Positions 23,225 through 38,120 of a stretch of DNA of 64,000 bases are shown piece by piece. Source of the stretch: Sternotherus odoratus (lineage: Eukaryota > Chordata > Testudines > Kinosternidae). The DNA is taken from assembly GCA_032164245.1 (NCBI GenBank), contig JAVMKO010000001.1, positions 20,311,603 to 20,375,602 of the forward strand, written 5' to 3'. The translations under genes and the position numbers were made by a program. Below the pieces are notes generated by a model. That model had not been told where the DNA came from, did not search any database, and was given only the letters and a program-made list of their open reading frames with translations. Position 1 is the first letter of the stretch, and each line of letters opens with the position of its first letter.

Positions 23225-24244
23225 GACTAAATATCCATGTGGGAGCAAAGGACTGGGTGGTTAATGTGATTGAGCCTCCAGGTTTCTGAAAGAGATCGGG
23301 ATTTACCACAGTATCTCTCCCTCTATATGTCTCTGTCTCAAAGGATGGAAATCCATGGAAGTGATGCACTAAATACCTTTGAAACAGAAAAAATCTTGAA
23401 AGTCTCAGTCTTTGAATAGATTTTCCAAATGCTAATCACACATATACCCAGCTTCTCTTCAGAAGTGACATCACTGCTTACTCAACAGCCTGCCTTTATG
23501 AGTCCAGTTGTGGTATTTTAGTTTTAACATAATCCTGAAAAAGGCACTGGCGATGGGAAATTTTATAGTTGTGTGATCTAGGGCACTGATGAATTTCATG
23601 AAAGAAATTCCAGCATTTTCCATTGTTCCCAGTGAGTTTCTAATTCACACTTTAAAGAAACATTTCAGACAACAATTTGTAATTCAGAAAAATTTGCAAA
23701 TAATTTGTTTTCTTTTCATCTGTTTCACTTCATGAACACTGAAAGGTACATTTTCTCAGGCAATTAGTAGATTACCTGTCTGTTAACTTGATCCTTAAAT
23801 GCGAGAATGCCCATAGATTTCCAGTCTTAGTTCTCCCAAGAATTACATACAATACATTTTAGCTGCTGTGGATTCCTATAAAATCTAAGCCTACAAGTGA
23901 TTTCCATATTACTATTATTATTATTTTACAATCATGGCTGCAATTTTCTATGCTTGAATTGACACAAGGTATCACGCTTCTTTGTTATTATCTTTTATCT
24001 GTGAATGTCATTGTTACATCTTAAAGGTACTCTTAGCAAAGATAATGCAAAAAGACATTTCATTTTCTCAGAAGCTGTACAGATGATGAACTCTTCTATA
24101 GATTGATTTATTATTGGGTCAAAGGCATCTTTAAAAGTAGAAACTGTAAAGAAGGAACAAGGAGTTTACCAGCATCAAGAAAATGACATACTTTATACCA
24201 TGATTACTATGCAATGAGTTGTGTTGATTTGTAGAGAAATTTTC
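23225..24244. other. Intronic sequence, nothing recognised
   Basis: AT-rich, with a short ATT repeat at about 23909-23925. No ORF or repeat family identified. Confidence 0.4.
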
Positions 24245-24965
24245 ATAGAATTCATATATTCCAAGGCCAGAAGGGACCATTGTGATCATCTCTTCTGACC
24301 TTCTGTGTATCACAGGCCATAGAACTTCCCCCAATTATTCCTGGAGCAGTCTCTCAGAAAAACACCCAATCTGGATTTAAAAATTGGACAATCCAACCCA
24401 CAACAATTGTTCCAATGTTTACCTGTTTTCACCATTAAAAATGTGTACCTTATTTCCCATCTGAATTTTATCTTGCTTCCACTTTCAACCATTGGATTGT
24501 GCTTTCCTTTTCTCTGCTAGACTGAAGAATCCATTATTAAATGCGGGTACTTATAGACTGTAATCAAGTCACCCCTTAACCTTCTCTTTGGTAAGCTAAT
24601 AGATTGACCTCCTTGAGACTGTCACTATAAGTCATGTTTTCTAATAATTTAATCATTCTTATGGTTTCTCTGTGAACCCTATCCTGTTTATCAGCATCCT
24701 TTTTGAATTGTGGATACCAAAAATGGACACTGTATTCCAGCAGCAATTGTCCTAGTGCCAAATGCAAAGGTAAAATAACCTCTGTACTCCTACATGAGAT
24801 TCCTCTGTTAATGCATCCGAGAATCACCTTAGTCCTTTTGGCCTCAGCATCACAATCTGCAGATTATCTACCACTACCTCCCAATCTTTTTTCTAATGCC
24901 TTGCACAGTTCTGCCTCTGACTGCATCATGAGTCTCATTTCCCATTGTGTTCCTTCTGTTCCACC
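24245..24965 (-). mobile_element. CR1 LINE, 3' portion
   Basis: Antisense CR1. The 3' terminus is near 24250 (TTCCAAGGCCAGAAGGGACCA). Minus-strand RT remnants occur at about 24576-24827, with a recognisable LHLALGQLLLEYSVHFWYPQ segment followed by FKKDADKQDRVHRETIRMIK. 5'-truncated with stops. It is the same subfamily type as 8645 and 47995. Confidence 0.8.
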
Positions 24966-27027
24966 AATGGTGCCAGTTTCAATGTCCCTTTTTAGACCTA
25001 TGTACTTCCACAACAAGTTTGTAATTTAAACAAACAAACAAACAAAGAAAGCAGTGACTAAGCAACCCACACACTGTCGGTCCCACCTCCAGATTTTAAA
25101 GTTCTACTCAGCTCCAGTATGTCTGTTTTTCATAATATAAGCTCTTAGGAGTAGAGGCTGTTTCTATTTAATTTGTGTGTGTATTGTGGTGTGCCAACCC
25201 CAACGTGCAAAAACAAATGAGAAAAATGAACTCTAGATTTTGCTGAAATAAAATTCCTGGTGGGCATATTTTGAATCAGAAAAAAGTTCTCTAAAAAGTA
25301 ATGTAAATTTTAAGTTTAATAATCCAATTTATATGGCACTAGTTTAACTAACGTTTATGCAGAAACCTTGCCTTGAATTTTGAAGAACTGAAGATGCTTC
25401 TTTGTTGTGACACAATGTAGGCACACACTTGTATATGTCCTAAGCAACCCTGGATGAATGGATTTATTGATCTAAAAATACAGTTATAAAAATAGATTAC
25501 GCCAGTAATCACTCCTTTGCCCAATAATGACAATGTGTAATAACCTAACAGTTGACAACATATTTAAGATGTTTTTAATCCTCTACCAAAGTTCTTCCAA
25601 TCCTTCATAGCTAAAGAAGACAAATGAGCCTTGTGGAGTGCACAGAAGGTTAAAAGACTAGGACTGTTTAAGGCAAGGCTTTTAAGACTATATGTAGCAG
25701 GACACTCTCACAGAGTATTTCCCCCCTCCACCCGCACATCTCATTTCAGGTGGCAGAAATTGCGTAATTATTACTCCTTATTGACCCTAGAGATACTGTT
25801 TCTTAGTATTAAAGAACACCAATTCTTCATTTTCTTCTAATGGGTAAGACTAGACTTTTCCCTTTACAGGGTATTCACATTCTAGCAACATTAATATATT
25901 CTATACACACAAGATTCTTCCTAGCCTTAATTATTGCCAAAACTGTTTTTCTAATGGGATATCAGCAATGTATGAATAAAATGCTGGTAGTATTTACAAA
26001 ACAGAGTATTTTCAACTTATGAAATTGTACATTCTAATAAGAGTTAGGTCTTTGTTTTTTATTAGATATTAGACACAATTAAAAAACAGAATTATTTTTA
26101 AAAAATCTCTCAATATTTTTCCATTAAAAATTGAAATAAAAAAAATCTGTCAGCTCCATTAGATAATTATTAATGAAGGAGTTTGAAGGAGAAGAGAAAA
26201 CAAAGTAACTCATGTTGTAGACATCCTGTCTGCTTTTCAGTCCCTTCAGCGATGAGTTCGTTGCTGTGGCCTTGACTCCAGGAAGTCTTTAAGATTATTT
26301 TCCATGTGAAATATAGACTACATTGTGATCGGCATGATGAGATATTATAGAATGTGGATGTACCATTATTGTGAAATGTTTTGCAACTGTTTTGGATTAT
26401 ATTACATTTTAGTATTTCAAAAAAAAATTATAACACATACTTTAAGACTTTCCTCCTAAAGTGCTTCACAAACAATTGTACCACTTGTTCTTCATGAGTT
26501 TAATCCAGTGCCCACTGAAGTGAATGGAGAGAGGCACCTATTGACTTCAGCGGACACTGGATGGGACCCTAAAAGCTCACCTAGGACTCCAACTGGTATC
26601 TGTGAGACAATATGGTACATAGGGAATGAAGGCTTGGGTATTTTATTAATATGAATCACATGACCAACCAGCTCTGGGATGGAGTGTAGCAGCACCATTT
26701 TACAACAGTTTAGGCCAGGAAGTGCTGAAGAATACGTGTCATAGAAATTATATGCCATAGTGTTTCTTTTCCTGTTTTTTTCTGACCATGGATCATATAA
26801 GTTAAATCTAATGGTATAGCTCAGCAACTGGTAAGTGCCTGGTTTTGTACTTCAGGGATTTTTGTGTTAGCTCACTGCTACCCGCATTCTTTATTTAAAA
26901 AACATGGCAGAGAAATTTTGGTAGTGGAAATAAATGAACCAGTGAGTCAGAAAGATGGAAAGAAATCTTGTGTCTGGTTTGACTCTTGACAAAAGAGAGT
27001 TTAATGGCATTGTGTTTTATGCTGTTC
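24966..27027. other. Intronic sequence
   Basis: AT-rich. (AAAC)n at about 25031-25046 directly follows the CR1. A MIR-like palindromic phrase lies at 26505-26575 (CCAGTGCCCACTGAAG and TTGACTTCAGCGGACACTGG). Nothing else recognised. Confidence 0.4.
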
Positions 27028-28083
27028 CTAGTGAAAATACCCGGCGTTGCTCGGGTCCATCGGAGGTGGAGAGGGGCCAGAGAGCTGAGCGAGTGCGGGG
27101 TCTGTTGGAGGGGGGAGGGGCAGAGAGCAAACCTGACACCCCCACCTCACCTCCCCGACCAAACCCGACACCCCCACCTCACTTACCCCTCAACCAACCC
27201 TGACTCACATTTTCACCCCCCCACACCCAAACCCAACACCCCACGTCACCCCCCTACCAACACCCCCTGACCAACACCAACACCTCACCCCCCGTAGACC
27301 AAACCTGACACACCCACCTCACTTCCCCCCCCACCAAACCCGACACCCCTACCTACCACCACAAACAAACCCGACACCCACACCTCACTTACCCCTCGAC
27401 CAACCCCGACCCCCTCCTCACCCCCCAAACAAACCCAACACCCCCACCTTATCCCCCCACCAAACCCAACACCCCCTGACCAACCCCTACCCCCACACCT
27501 CACCCTCACCCACCCCGACACCTTCCCACCCCCCAGACCAAACCCAACACCCCCGGCTCACTTACCCCCGACCAAACCCGACACCCCCACCTCACCCCCG
27601 ACCAAACCCGACACCCCCACCTCACCCCCCGACCAAACCCGACATCCCTACCTCACTTACCCTCCGACCAAACCCAACTCAGGTCCGTCGGAGTTGGGGA
27701 GGGGGCAGAGAGCTGAGCGAGTGCGGGGTCCGTTGAAGGGGGGAGGGGGCAGAGAGCTGAGTGAGTGCGGGGTCCGTTGGAGGGGGGAGGGGCAGAGAGC
27801 TGAGCGAATGCAGGGTCCGTTGGAGGGGGTATTATGACATCATAACTATGTCACAGAGAACAGCAACTGCCCAGCTGATGTGATTGGCCTTTAAATAATT
27901 TCACCCCTGGGGGGTGTCAGAAGTGAGATTTGAAATTTTTTTGACTCTTACCCTGATTAGGACCCTAAGACCTATAACTGTACCAAATTTCAAGTCTCTA
28001 GCTCAAACGGTGTGGAAGGAGTAAGCGCACATACATACACGCATACATACACGCATACACCATTTGACTTTTATATATATAGA
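27028..28083 (-). mobile_element. Non-autonomous Helitron, subfamily B copy 1 (inverted)
   Basis: The minus-strand 5' end is TCTATATATATAAAAGTC at 28083 inward. The 3' end has the ACCCG-AGCAACGC-CGGGT hairpin, then ATTTTCA and CTAG at 27028-27031. The conserved 5' block (27830-28060) shares GAGACTTG/TTTGGTAC text with subfamily A but has its own variants (CACCGTTTGAGCTAGAG-type, GTGACATAGTTATGATGTC). The minisatellite interior (27100-27790) is C-rich on +. The base following the 3' end is G on the element strand, not the usual T, so the target is slightly off-consensus. Confidence 0.8.
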
Positions 28084-31000
28084 TTGTGAGAAATATCATA
28101 TACACGTGGGGCTTCTTGCCTTGTAGTACATCTACATTCACTTTCATTGAAAATGATGTTCAATGTTCCCTTCAGATGGGAATTCAGCAGAACAAAATGA
28201 TCGTGGTGTTTTTTCTGCTTTACGTATTTAGTAATTTGATGAGATAGGTATTATTTTCCATACAGTTCTGTTCCTTACAGCAATATTGTCCCTCAATAAT
28301 TTGTCAAACAAACAAAAGAACTAATGAAATATTGTTGACATTTTCTAAGGCAAAATGGATACAAGGTCATATCAAGGGCTTAACTGAAGTTTATTAAAGA
28401 CTAGCAGTCTGTTTCTGTGGGAGGGATCCCTCCAGCTATCTTAGTGTAACGCAGGCTGGCATACTGCTTTTCATAGCAAGCTGTTGTAAAATGCAGAATT
28501 ACAGAACAAATTCACTGTCAGTGCCTGGCTAACCAAAGAGTATTATATACTTGGAAGCTTTTTGTTTGAATAGTTTAATTAGTCTTCTTGTTATATTTTG
28601 AACAAATAAAAATGTATTTTAAGGTCCTAGTTGCTATAAAATACTTTTCATGGAAAAAATGAATCTAAGATATCCTTGTGCACCCAGTGCTTTGATTTAC
28701 CACACTTTTAGACTGGCCCGCTGCTCTGTGTTTGTGAAGCACCTAGCACAATTGTAATACAACAAATAAATAATGATAATAATGGAGATTTGGCAAGGGG
28801 AAGGTGAATGCCTTTTTTGGCTACACATTGCACTTAACAGTATTCCGATAATAAACATCTAGAATATTCCTAGAGCATTGGCAAGGCAGCTGCACAAAAA
28901 AAATGGTGTGAAGTTTGTGGGTAGGTAGTCAAGCATGCAGAGACTCCAGGATTTATCTCCATTCTTATGCATCACATATAGAGTACAGATGTGATACTAG
29001 CCCTGTAACTCTGCCAAAGACAGTGAGACATGGGTTATTTACCATGCAAGGATGAAGTGTTCTTGAAAACATTGTCTACTGTATTGAGCATAGAACAACT
29101 TGTAGTATTTATGCTTCTTCTGCAACAGTGGTTCCGCTTTTTCAAACTAACATTAATTTACCTGACTTGACATTTATATAAATCTGTAGTCTGACTCTTT
29201 TCGTATAGTGCATAAGGGAGCAGTGGCACCAGGAATAGAGGATGCTTTGATGGCAGCTATGATGGGAATGGCAATGTCAAGCACAGACTATGTTAAGACA
29301 GCTGTTCCAGAATATTAAAATATTGGTGTGAAGAAAATTGCTCATAGAACAACATCTGAGATCAGCTTGTGGGCACATAAATGGCCTAAGGGAGCACATA
29401 CAGGATGTGGGTATTCTGCTAAGACCTCTTCATTTGCAAACTGGACTATGGGTCTTTAGCTTTTCTAATGTATGTAATGTTCAGTTGGTTTGACTCTAGT
29501 CTATTAGTCCATCTGGACAGGTATAAGAGAGGACTACAGTCATTGGTGGCAAACATAGGATTTGTATTTCATGGAATTAATGTTATTTATTGGTTTGCAG
29601 GTGCATGTATAAGTTCTCTTTAAATTACTTTACTGCCATTATATTAGTTTATTTCCTTTCTTCTTTATTTTAAGGGTTTTTTTCGGTATCCACTGTCATG
29701 GTGTCTGGATGCTCTAAAAACAATTAAAAAAACATCAGACAAAATTGCAAAGGCCACTCACATAAATGGCTTGCTGCAGTCTCACTGCCTAGCTGCCTCG
29801 CCAGAGACCTAAATATCGGCATAACGTCAGTCTGTTGAGTGTGTGAGTCTTAGGCTGCTTCCGAAGAGACAAACTTACCCTGGTAGTGCCATTAGAAGCA
29901 GCAAATTTCAAAAGGCAAAGGCTTTCTGCTGAAAACACTCTGCCACCAGCCTTGGAAATTTCTAACTGACATCAAAGATGCCTCCTCCAATCTTACAGTA
30001 ACCGTTATAACAAGCCAGAAGAGGACATCTCCCAGGCAGTGGACTTCAGATGCTTTGAGACTTTACAAATTCCTTGAATTTCATTTTGGAGTGAATAGGT
30101 AGCCAGTGCAGAGCATGGAGCATTGGCATCGTACATAGATAATTGTTGATCCCACTTGATGTCTGTTAACCTACTATAATGCACAATGAAAAACAAGTAA
30201 TGAACTGTTGTAGTATAGTCTGGTACCTTCTTTTTGTATCACATATCCAGGGTGGTTATGTCACAAGCAATATTAAAACTATGAAAATGGTGATTGTATA
30301 AACAATAATTGAGGTCTCTTTACTTCACATCTCCTGAGTTTGATTTTAGAACCCTGTATATAGGGTATCATCACCTGTTAAGTTGGTTTAGGCTTTTCTG
30401 TACCTCACTTGCTCAACTAATCTTTCTGGTTTGGTTAGTAGAGCACAGAATATGGAATTTCATTCAGATTAAGCTAATTAACCATATACAAATCATTTTG
30501 CTTTTATGTAGAGTTCTGTCAAAGTGCAAAATATTTTTAAAAAGCTGGAGTAAAAGTAGAGGGACAAAAACAAACTACATCTGAACAGAGTTTTTCTAAA
30601 TACCTAAATTACCAAACTATGTTTCAGACTTGTGTAACCAGCCCAGCATTGGGGATGGGAACAAGGGGTTAGAGAGTAAATTGAGCTCTTCCAAAGGCTG
30701 GCCTGGACTGGAAGTTTTAAGGCCAAATTTTGTCCGTAGATGCATGTACACAGTTCTAAACTGGCTGGATTTTCCTCCCGCACCAGTAGAAATCAGAAGT
30801 CACTACACTGAAGTCAATATAATTACACTGTGTGACACTGGTGACAGGATATTTAGTTCCCAAAACTTCAGTGGTAGCTGTAGGCATTTAAGGCCAGAAC
30901 TGAGGTTTTAAAAGCCCTATCTTGGGAGATGCTTAGTGCACTCACCCCAGTGAACTCAACGAGAGTAGAAGACATTTAGTACTCACAGGACTGAGCCTTT

Positions 31001-31108
31001 AGTTTCTAAGAAATCTTTACCCTCCATTCCTATCTGATTTATCAGAAACAAAAGGCTGAGGGTGGGGATGGGGATTATGTGTCCCCAGATAGCTGTTGTT
31101 ATAAATAT
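28084..31108. other. Intronic sequence
   Basis: Three kilobases of AT-rich unique-looking DNA. Possible MIR/L2-like relics lie near 28700-28760 (GAAGCACCTAGCACAATTG) and 30790-30845 (AGTCACTACACTGAAGTCAA). No credible exon. Confidence 0.4.
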
Positions 31109-31113
31109 CCCTC

Positions 31114-31547
31114 CGCAGCAGGCAGCTGACCAGCGCCTGCTAAGTCAGCCCCTGCTCCCTCCAAGCCCAGCAAAAGGGAGAAGCCTCTGTAGCCTTCCCT
31201 GCTAGGGAAGGCAAATCAGCCACCTGGGGGTAGCCCTGGGCTGTAGAGGGCTTAATGTGCTCCACCTGGCTGCCTCCAGAGGGTATAAAGCCTGCTAGGG
31301 AGGAAGCCAGAGTGAAGAGACAGAGTGACAGCAGGGAAGTAAGTAGCTGCTGAGGCAGCAAAGCTTGCAAGAGCTAGCTATTCCTGGGGCCAGCCAAGCT
31401 GAGGGTGAGCCTGAGCTCTACTTGTAGAAAGCTGTATATAGGTGGTGGGGTTTTTGCACTGTGTGTGAACAAATAAAAGACACTGGTGAAGCCAACAAGC
31501 AGTTTCCTGCCTGTGTTTTGAAGAGGGTGGTCAGAGGCCCGCTTACA
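31114..31547 (+). mobile_element. Solo LTR with CCCTC target duplication
   Basis: A 434-bp sequence aligned end to end with the LTR at 12677: start CGCAGCAGG (TG apparently mutated to CG), shared GTCAGCCCCTGCT-like block, TATA-like GGTATAAAGCC (about 31279), poly(A) signal AATAAA (about 31472), end CGCTTACA. The 5-bp duplication CCCTC occupies 31109-31113 and 31548-31552. No internal genes. Same family as the 12.7-kb LTR but noticeably diverged. Confidence 0.8.
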
Positions 31548-31552
31548 CCCTC

Positions 31553-32017
31553 AGACATGTTCCTCTTGGTGTCCTTGACACTCCCCAGGCCCTTTGGAAC
31601 TGGATTACATTTTTCTCAAACTACCATTCTAACAACATGGAGGCTGGCCTTCTTGTGATTTTCTTTCTGTAGTAGTAATAAACTAAACATTAGAGCAGTA
31701 GCAAGTATGTCCTCTTAAGATTTGCTTCTCCATAAGGAGGTTATCCTGTTTTTGTAAAGAGATGAGCAAGATGTTCATGTGCACACAGTGCTCTCTGTAG
31801 CCAGTAATAAAATAAACCTCCTTGTTGTTATATTAATGAAACAGTAGAATAAAATATAATATTTTAATTCAGAATGTTTGTGAGTTTGTTTATAGAGTTT
31901 ACTTATCCTCTCATACTGGTGCAGCTAAAGAGGAAATCTGTTGAGATCAGTGGTGTTACACCAATGTAAAAATGGTATGGGAAAACTGGGCCAATGCTGT
32001 CGCATACAGGAAGATTG
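31553..32017. other. Intronic sequence
   Basis: Mostly unique, with a possible SINE/MIR-like phrase at 31935-31995 (GTGGTGTTACACCAATGTAA). Confidence 0.35.
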
Positions 32018-32133
32018 TTTTGTTCAATGTCTTTATTAATGATCTGAATGAGGGGATTCAGGTTTGCAGATGACACTAAGCTGTGGGGAGGGGTAGAGAT
32101 GATGGAGAGGAGGGATAGGGTCCAGAGTGACCT
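32018..32133 (+). mobile_element. CR1 LINE short RT fragment
   Basis: About 115 bp reading, with a frame change, a CR1 RT segment (VFINDLNEG, then FADDTKLWG) and ending in the VQSDL region. It is the same part of CR1 as the start of the copy at 44703. Only a fragment. Confidence 0.7.
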
Positions 32134-34206
32134 ATATACATTGGTTATTTGAATTATAGTGATATGTCCTTTTGTTGTCTGATTATATAATAGGTACATC
32201 AGGCACAGGGAGATCTTACATGTGTAGGCAGAATTGTGAGGCGTAGGTAATAGCCTATATGTTCAGAATGGAGATTGCACATGTTGGTCTGTATCTGGAG
32301 CATGTATTCTGACCTATCTGGAGAAGATAGATTAGATAGGGTTGGTGTATTTAGCCAATAATTGACTAGGATGAGAACAGTGTCTTATGTGGACCATATA
32401 TAAAGGATAATGGGTCTGATGTTATCGTCTTTGGCTCATACAATGAGGGTTAAAGGGTTTGTTCTCTAGTGTCCAATTTGGGGTTTGATTCACAGTTTAT
32501 AAGCCACTACATTGATTTTTCTTTGAGATAATAGAGATTTGTGGTCTAACAGTGAAACTTAAATAGGGAATTCTGATCAGAGATGGTAATAGAGACAAGG
32601 GACAGAAACAAGAGGGAAAAATAAGTCTGTTGTTGAAACTCAGAGGAGTAATTCCAGAAATTCCAATCAATTTTCTTGACTTTCAATTATTATTATTGTT
32701 GTTGTTTTATTATTATTGCTAAACTAACACAGAATTGCCTAGCTTTAGATCTTTTTATTTTTGGTTTAAAAAAGCATTTTTATATAGATTTGGGTTTTTT
32801 AAAAAATATATAATCTCTTTATAACCTTAACTACACCTTTTCTAGTATTTTTGGCTGATAATTGTCTTCTTTACAGTTAATGAACTAAAACCTCCTACGT
32901 GTTGTATTATGTGCTTCACAATGCTATGACTAAGTACAGCACAACCTCAATGCACCAAAGATTCCTTATTCAAAACAGGGTCATGACTCCTTGTTATTAG
33001 CCCTATATTAAATCTCTGAGCACCCTAGTCTAACCTTGATGTCTCCAGAGCCTGAGCAGATTCAGCATGATATTAGACACAAGTGTCCATGAGCATTGCA
33101 TTATTGGGCCCTCAGTGTTTCGTGCAGTTAATAAAAAGTGCTACATTTTCTCTCCTGACAAATCTGACCCTTGGGTGCTTATTAAACTTTCTTCTGTGGA
33201 GCTCAGGAGCTACATAGACTGAAATTCTTCCCTTACAGTGTTCCAGTGTTTTTCATTGCTTATCACAAAGTCTAGTATCTTGGGAGACTCTGCAGAGCTC
33301 CCAGGGGTCAGTTTTTCCACAGTGAATAACTTCAAAATTGTCCATCCTACATACTTATGTATACCCTGTGTGCCAATTTTTTAGAATTGGGATTCCCTCT
33401 TACTTCACTCCACCCCCCCCCCCATTTGAAGTCTTGTGGTTTTTTTTTAAAGACAGCAGCTGTTTTAAAAGATCCAGATCTCTAAACACCTTCTGTGATC
33501 CACTTCAAACATCTCAGAAATTATCACCTAACGAGATCACACGTACAAAATGTTAAACCAAAAAGAGTTTTCTTTTTGAAAGCTGAGGTTGCAGGGGGAT
33601 CAAAATCAGACTTATAAAGGAAAAATGTCTTGAGTTGTTAGTTGTGGAGTTACCACCGTAGCTCCACTGTAAAAATGTATTTTTAATATTTATTCATAAA
33701 GTTGATCACAGAGTATAATCCTGACATGAAATGCTCTAAGAAAAAATTGTAGTGAGCAGAGGAAGATTTTGATACATTAAAATAACGGTTTGGATTTTTC
33801 TAAAGCCACAGAAAATGTGGCAGTCATAAATTAAAAAAAGACTAATTTTACATATGAATTCCTGATCTCAGTGGTGACCATAATAAGCACAGCAGAATTA
33901 TACTTTTTTTATTAGCTAGAGGTATGTAAGATGGAACCTAAGAAAATCTGGCCCAGAATCCCAACTGGCTCTTGCACACCTCCACCAGCATCCATAGTTA
34001 CACTAAAAATCCAGGTAGTCAGAGTTGTGCAGTTTTGCAAATAACATGGGAAAGAAAGATGCACTGCATAGTACAAACATTTAAATTATCACCATATAAT
34101 TTTCTCAAGTCATACAATCCAACTAGAACAGTGCAAGCATTAGTGAAGGTTTTGTAGTACTTTTCAGATATCAAATATCAGTTAATATATGTTTGATAAA
34201 GATCAT
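32134..34206. other. Intron upstream of the MAGI exon
   Basis: AT-rich; ATT/TTG microsatellite at about 32686-32720; 12-C run near 33412-33423. No second exon seen. Confidence 0.45.
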
Positions 34207-36139
<1,933 letters not shown>

Positions 36140-36629
36140 CAAATCCTGTCCCTGTTTCACAGGCCTCCCATTATGGTGTGTGTTGTGGAAACTAAGTAGA
36201 TATGCTGGAAAGTACACCTGACTTACAGATGGACATACTTTCATACTCCTTTGAGCGCTTGTCTTTAGGCACATTCCACTTATGGTGTGCATGCACCTTC
36301 TGACCCCTGAGATTGGAGTCTTTTTGGCCAGCATTACCCATAAGGCTTCATGCATTTTCAGTCCTCGGGCTTCACAGCAAGGGCAGATAAGGCCAGGGTA
36401 TGCCAGCCCCCCTTCAGTTTCTTTCACAGCTTAGCGACGGAGCTCTGACTAGTCAAGAGACTGCCAACCTTCCTCCTGGAGTTGATAGCTTAATTGTTTT
36501 ACAGTTTAGTTTATAGTTCATAGTTATTAATTATTTTTGTTTCTTGCCTGATGCTTTACTTCTTAGAGTTCTGTCCACCATTGATATGGTGTTGTCCAGT
36601 TCTCCTGGATTCAAACATTGCCCCTCTGA

Positions 36630-36990
36630 CATGGGAGCTGACTACATGGGTGCTCCGGGGGTGAAGCACCCATTGGAAAATAATAGTGTGTGCTCAGCAC
36701 CCACCAGAAGCCCTGCTGATCAGCTCCTCCCCCTCCCTCCCAGCGCCACCTGCCTGCCGGTGATTAGCTGTTCAGTGGTGTGCAGGCATTGGGGGGAGGT
36801 GGAGGATTGGGGGTAGGAAGAGGCAGAGCGAGGGTGGGGCATGCTCAGAGGAGGGGGCAGAATGCTCAGGAAGAGTCAGGACAGGGTGGGGCCTTGGGGG
36901 AACAGTTGGAGTGGGAGCGGGGCCTGGGGCAGAGTAGGGATCGAGCATCCCCGGAGAAATTTGAAAGTTGGCACCTTTGGTCATGCGAGG
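36630..36990 (+). repeat. GC-rich interspersed repeat (copy 1)
   Basis: Starts at about GGGAGCTGACTACATGGGTG and ends near CCGGAGAAATTTGAAAGTTG and GCACC. It shares its ends and GGTGCTCCGGGG/AGCACCCA phrases with the inverted copy at 57320-57670. Rich in GGGG runs. Family unknown to me; it looks like a common turtle repeat. Confidence 0.6.
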
Positions 36991-37044
36991 TATCCAGACT
37001 TCAGGTGGAGTGCTAGGAGAACTGCACATTCCTAGTAAATGTAC

Positions 37045-37260
37045 AATTTGTGGGTACATCTACGCAGAGGCTGGGACGGCAGACTTGGGGTCATGGAGCT
37101 CACACAACAGGGCTAAAAATATCGGTGTAGACTAGGGGCTCAGGCTCTGAAGCTCCCCTCCCAAAGGATTCAGATTCCAATCTCCAATCTGAGCTGCAAT
37201 GTCTGTGCAGCTATTTTTAGCACCCTGTCCTCTTTGTTCCCTGACCCATGGTCCCAACAT
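37045..37260. mobile_element. Palindromic MITE relic
   Basis: Left text GGGTACATCTACGCAGAGGC; the interior has AGGGCTAAAAATATCGGTGT and, inverted, AGCTATTTTTAGCACCCTG, giving a decayed fold-back of about 200 bp. No clear target duplication. Non-coding. Confidence 0.5.
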
Positions 37261-38120
37261 TTATTATAAAGGTTTCCAAGATCCATTAAAAATAATTGTG
37301 GTAGCCCTCCACATCCCTATTGAGGACATAGCGGTATAGAGACACAGGTTAGTGGCCATACTTTAGGTCTCTGATCAGGAAGGATAAGCCTCTGTATCAA
37401 GGGAATATCATGGACCCTTGCAGATTCCTGTGACAGACACCTGCTTCAGCACTGCCTCCTCTCATAAGGTGTATAGAACATACCAAGTGCCTCTCAAGGG
37501 CGTGGAATTCTTTTACGGGCACCCTACCCCATCCTGCCGTGTGGTCACAGTGATGAATGGCAAGGCAAAACAATTCAGGTTCACACCAAAAAAAAAAAAA
37601 TGAGAGTTAAGAGACTAGATTTATTTGGCTTGAAATCCTGCTCCTCAGCGAGCCCACATTTTTGCATGGCCAATTATCAGGCCATATTGGCCAGGTCTGA
37701 CTTCCACATACATGAAAGACTGCTTGCCTTTGTGGATAAGCTGCCTAATCAGATTTGTGAGGACTTCACATCACTAGTCAATGAGGGTGAGCTAACGACC
37801 AGGGTAAATCTCCAAGCAGCAATTGATGCAGTGGATACAGCTGCCTGATCAATGGCAACTGTTGTCCTTATAAGAGGAACATCATCAGGGATCAGGATTC
37901 CCCAGGGAAGCTCAAATAATGGTGGAGGTTATATCTTTCAGAAGAGCTGAATTGTTCAGTTCTAAGCTGGATGAGGCCCTCCAAATGCTGAAGGACTCAC
38001 GAGCCACCCTGCATTCCTTAAGGGTCTACATGCCAGATCCTAAGAGGAAACACATGAAACAGCCTTATCCCTCACAGAGACTAGTCCCTCCGACAGAAAC
38101 ATCCCTTCTAACAGGTGACT

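Larger units (their letters stand above)
36140..38120 (+). pseudogene. DIRS-like retrotransposon remnant with gag-like frame
   Basis: With frameshifts, the + strand reads a gag-like protein of DIRS-type (tyrosine-recombinase) elements. It starts from a GFKHCPSD segment (36620) and resumes after other repeats as VEFFYGHPTPSCRVV (37509-37550). It continues as KRLDLFGLKSCSSASPHF and MANYQAILARSDFHI (37609-37710), then VDKLPNQICEDF and AAIDAVDTAA (37730-37845), then, after a frame change, RAELFSSKLDEALQMLKDSR and ATLHSL (37946-38020). The LKDSRATLxSL and DAADTAARSM-type motifs mark the family. The 5' part (36140-36430) may be its terminal repeat. A GC-rich repeat (36630-36990) and a MITE (37045-37260) interrupt it. 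No RT or recombinase segment is present. Confidence 0.6.

Noticed and set aside
37600..37848. 82-codon ORF as a host gene
   Set aside because: Matches the gag-like region of a DIRS-type element and is broken on both sides.
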